Below are positions 6,139 through 6,437 of a stretch of 6,437 nucleotides of DNA, in pieces. The translations under genes were made by a program, and so were the position numbers. Origin of the DNA: JBOGEB01 sp050743125 (GTDB lineage Bacteria; Actinomycetota; Nitriliruptoria; Euzebyales; Egibacteraceae); NCBI GenBank assembly GCA_050743125.1, contig JBOGEB010000223.1:1-6437 (forward strand), written 5' to 3'. The notes beneath the pieces were generated by a model that ran no database searches, was not told the DNA's origin, and saw only the letters and a list, made by a program, of their open reading frames with translations. Each line of letters opens with the position of its first letter. Position 1 is the stretch's first letter.

Positions 6139-6167
6139 ATATTAACTGCCTCAGCGACAGTCGTCTA
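6139..6167 (-). promoter_or_regulatory. Possible sigma-70-type promoter of the Fic gene
   Basis: On the minus strand, TAGACG (6167-6162, 4 of 6 to TTGACA) is followed after 17 bases by TAATAT (6144-6139, 4 of 6 to TATAAT). Transcription would begin near 6132, giving a leader of about 30 bases before ATG 6103. The local AT-richness stands out against the GC-rich surroundings. Prediction by eye only. Confidence 0.4.
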
Positions 6168-6437
6168 CTGTGTATCCCTCACGCGCGCGCCGACTCTCCC
6201 TTGCCGCATCCTGGAGCAGACGTCGGAAGCAGATTGGGAAGCAGGACACCCACAAAAGACGGCAACTGACCGCAGCCGTCGAGCTTATGGGTTCGCAGCT
6301 CAACGCCGGTTCGGAGCCCTCGTCGGCTTTCGGGGACAGGTGCCGTAGCGGTGGAGCGTGAGCGCCGAGCGTGCGCGCGCCTCCATGAGCCATGATCCGT
6401 CGGGGCTTGGACGCCTTCCGGATATCGGCCATCGAAG
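6168..6437. other. Right edge of window, no gene supported
   Basis: A 93-codon minus-strand ORF starts at ATG 6432 and ends at 6151, and a 63-codon ORF runs on the other strand (6170-6361). Neither shows a recognisable motif, a clear codon bias or a visible ribosome-binding site. The minus ORF begins MADIRKASKPRRIMAHGG and then becomes irregular and Cys/Arg/Ser-rich. It could be a degraded remnant or chance. No tRNA or clear repeat was found. Confidence 0.35.

Noticed and set aside
6285..6335. GGTTCG-containing stretch resembling a tRNA T-loop or attachment site
   Set aside because: The arms do not pair as a T-stem, and no acceptor or anticodon arm can be found around it.
6151..6432. 93-codon minus-strand ORF upstream of the Fic gene, as a possible antitoxin
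   Set aside because: No recognisable fold, irregular composition, and the promoter of the Fic gene overlaps its end. A class II Fic also carries its own inhibitory helix and needs no antitoxin.

Overview
The window has high GC content, strongly GC-biased third codon positions, GTG starts and long antisense shadow ORFs. Together with a TIR/CHAT/NB-ARC/TPR protein of a kind common in Streptomyces- and Frankia-like bacteria, this suggests an actinomycete. The species cannot be told from the sequence. The content (STAND ATPase with death-type effector domains, a second TIR protein, a Fic enzyme, signs of gene decay) suggests an accessory or defence-type region rather than core genome.

Layout from left to right: the last 38 codons of an unidentified + strand gene (2-118); a 320-bp convergent gap with nothing convincing in it; then everything is on the minus strand. 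In minus-strand order, the right edge (6168-6437) holds no gene I can support. It is followed by a likely promoter (6139-6167) and an intact class II Fic adenylyltransferase-type gene (4979-6103) with a C-terminal winged helix. Next come a hairpin-rich spacer with a probable intrinsic terminator (4831-4879) and a 14-bp tandem repeat (4686-4723). After that is a large gene for a multi-domain TIR - CHAT protease - NB-ARC/STAND ATPase - TPR protein (4604 down to 1042). A second, short TIR-domain gene (1049-439) overlaps its end.

The large gene is not open throughout. Reading frame is lost at a run of five C (minus strand) near 2100-2104. The 5' part encodes TIR, CHAT and NB-ARC, and the 3' part, in the -1 frame, encodes the linker and TPR region. 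One extra base would restore a protein of about 1187 residues. The downstream TIR gene has the same kind of problem: a GTG with a good ribosome-binding site starts in one frame, while the TIR domain lies in the -1 frame after a (GC)4 tract. Either this is a decaying locus, or there are two sequencing errors, or (less likely) expression is controlled by frameshifting.

Functional reading (inference): the large protein looks like an NLR-like sensor. TPRs would sense, NB-ARC would oligomerise on nucleotide binding, and TIR (NAD+ hydrolysis) and CHAT (cysteine protease) would act as effectors. The overlapping TIR gene would be translationally coupled and could be a partner effector. The Fic gene has its own promoter and terminator and different base composition, so it is probably an independent neighbour rather than part of the same system.
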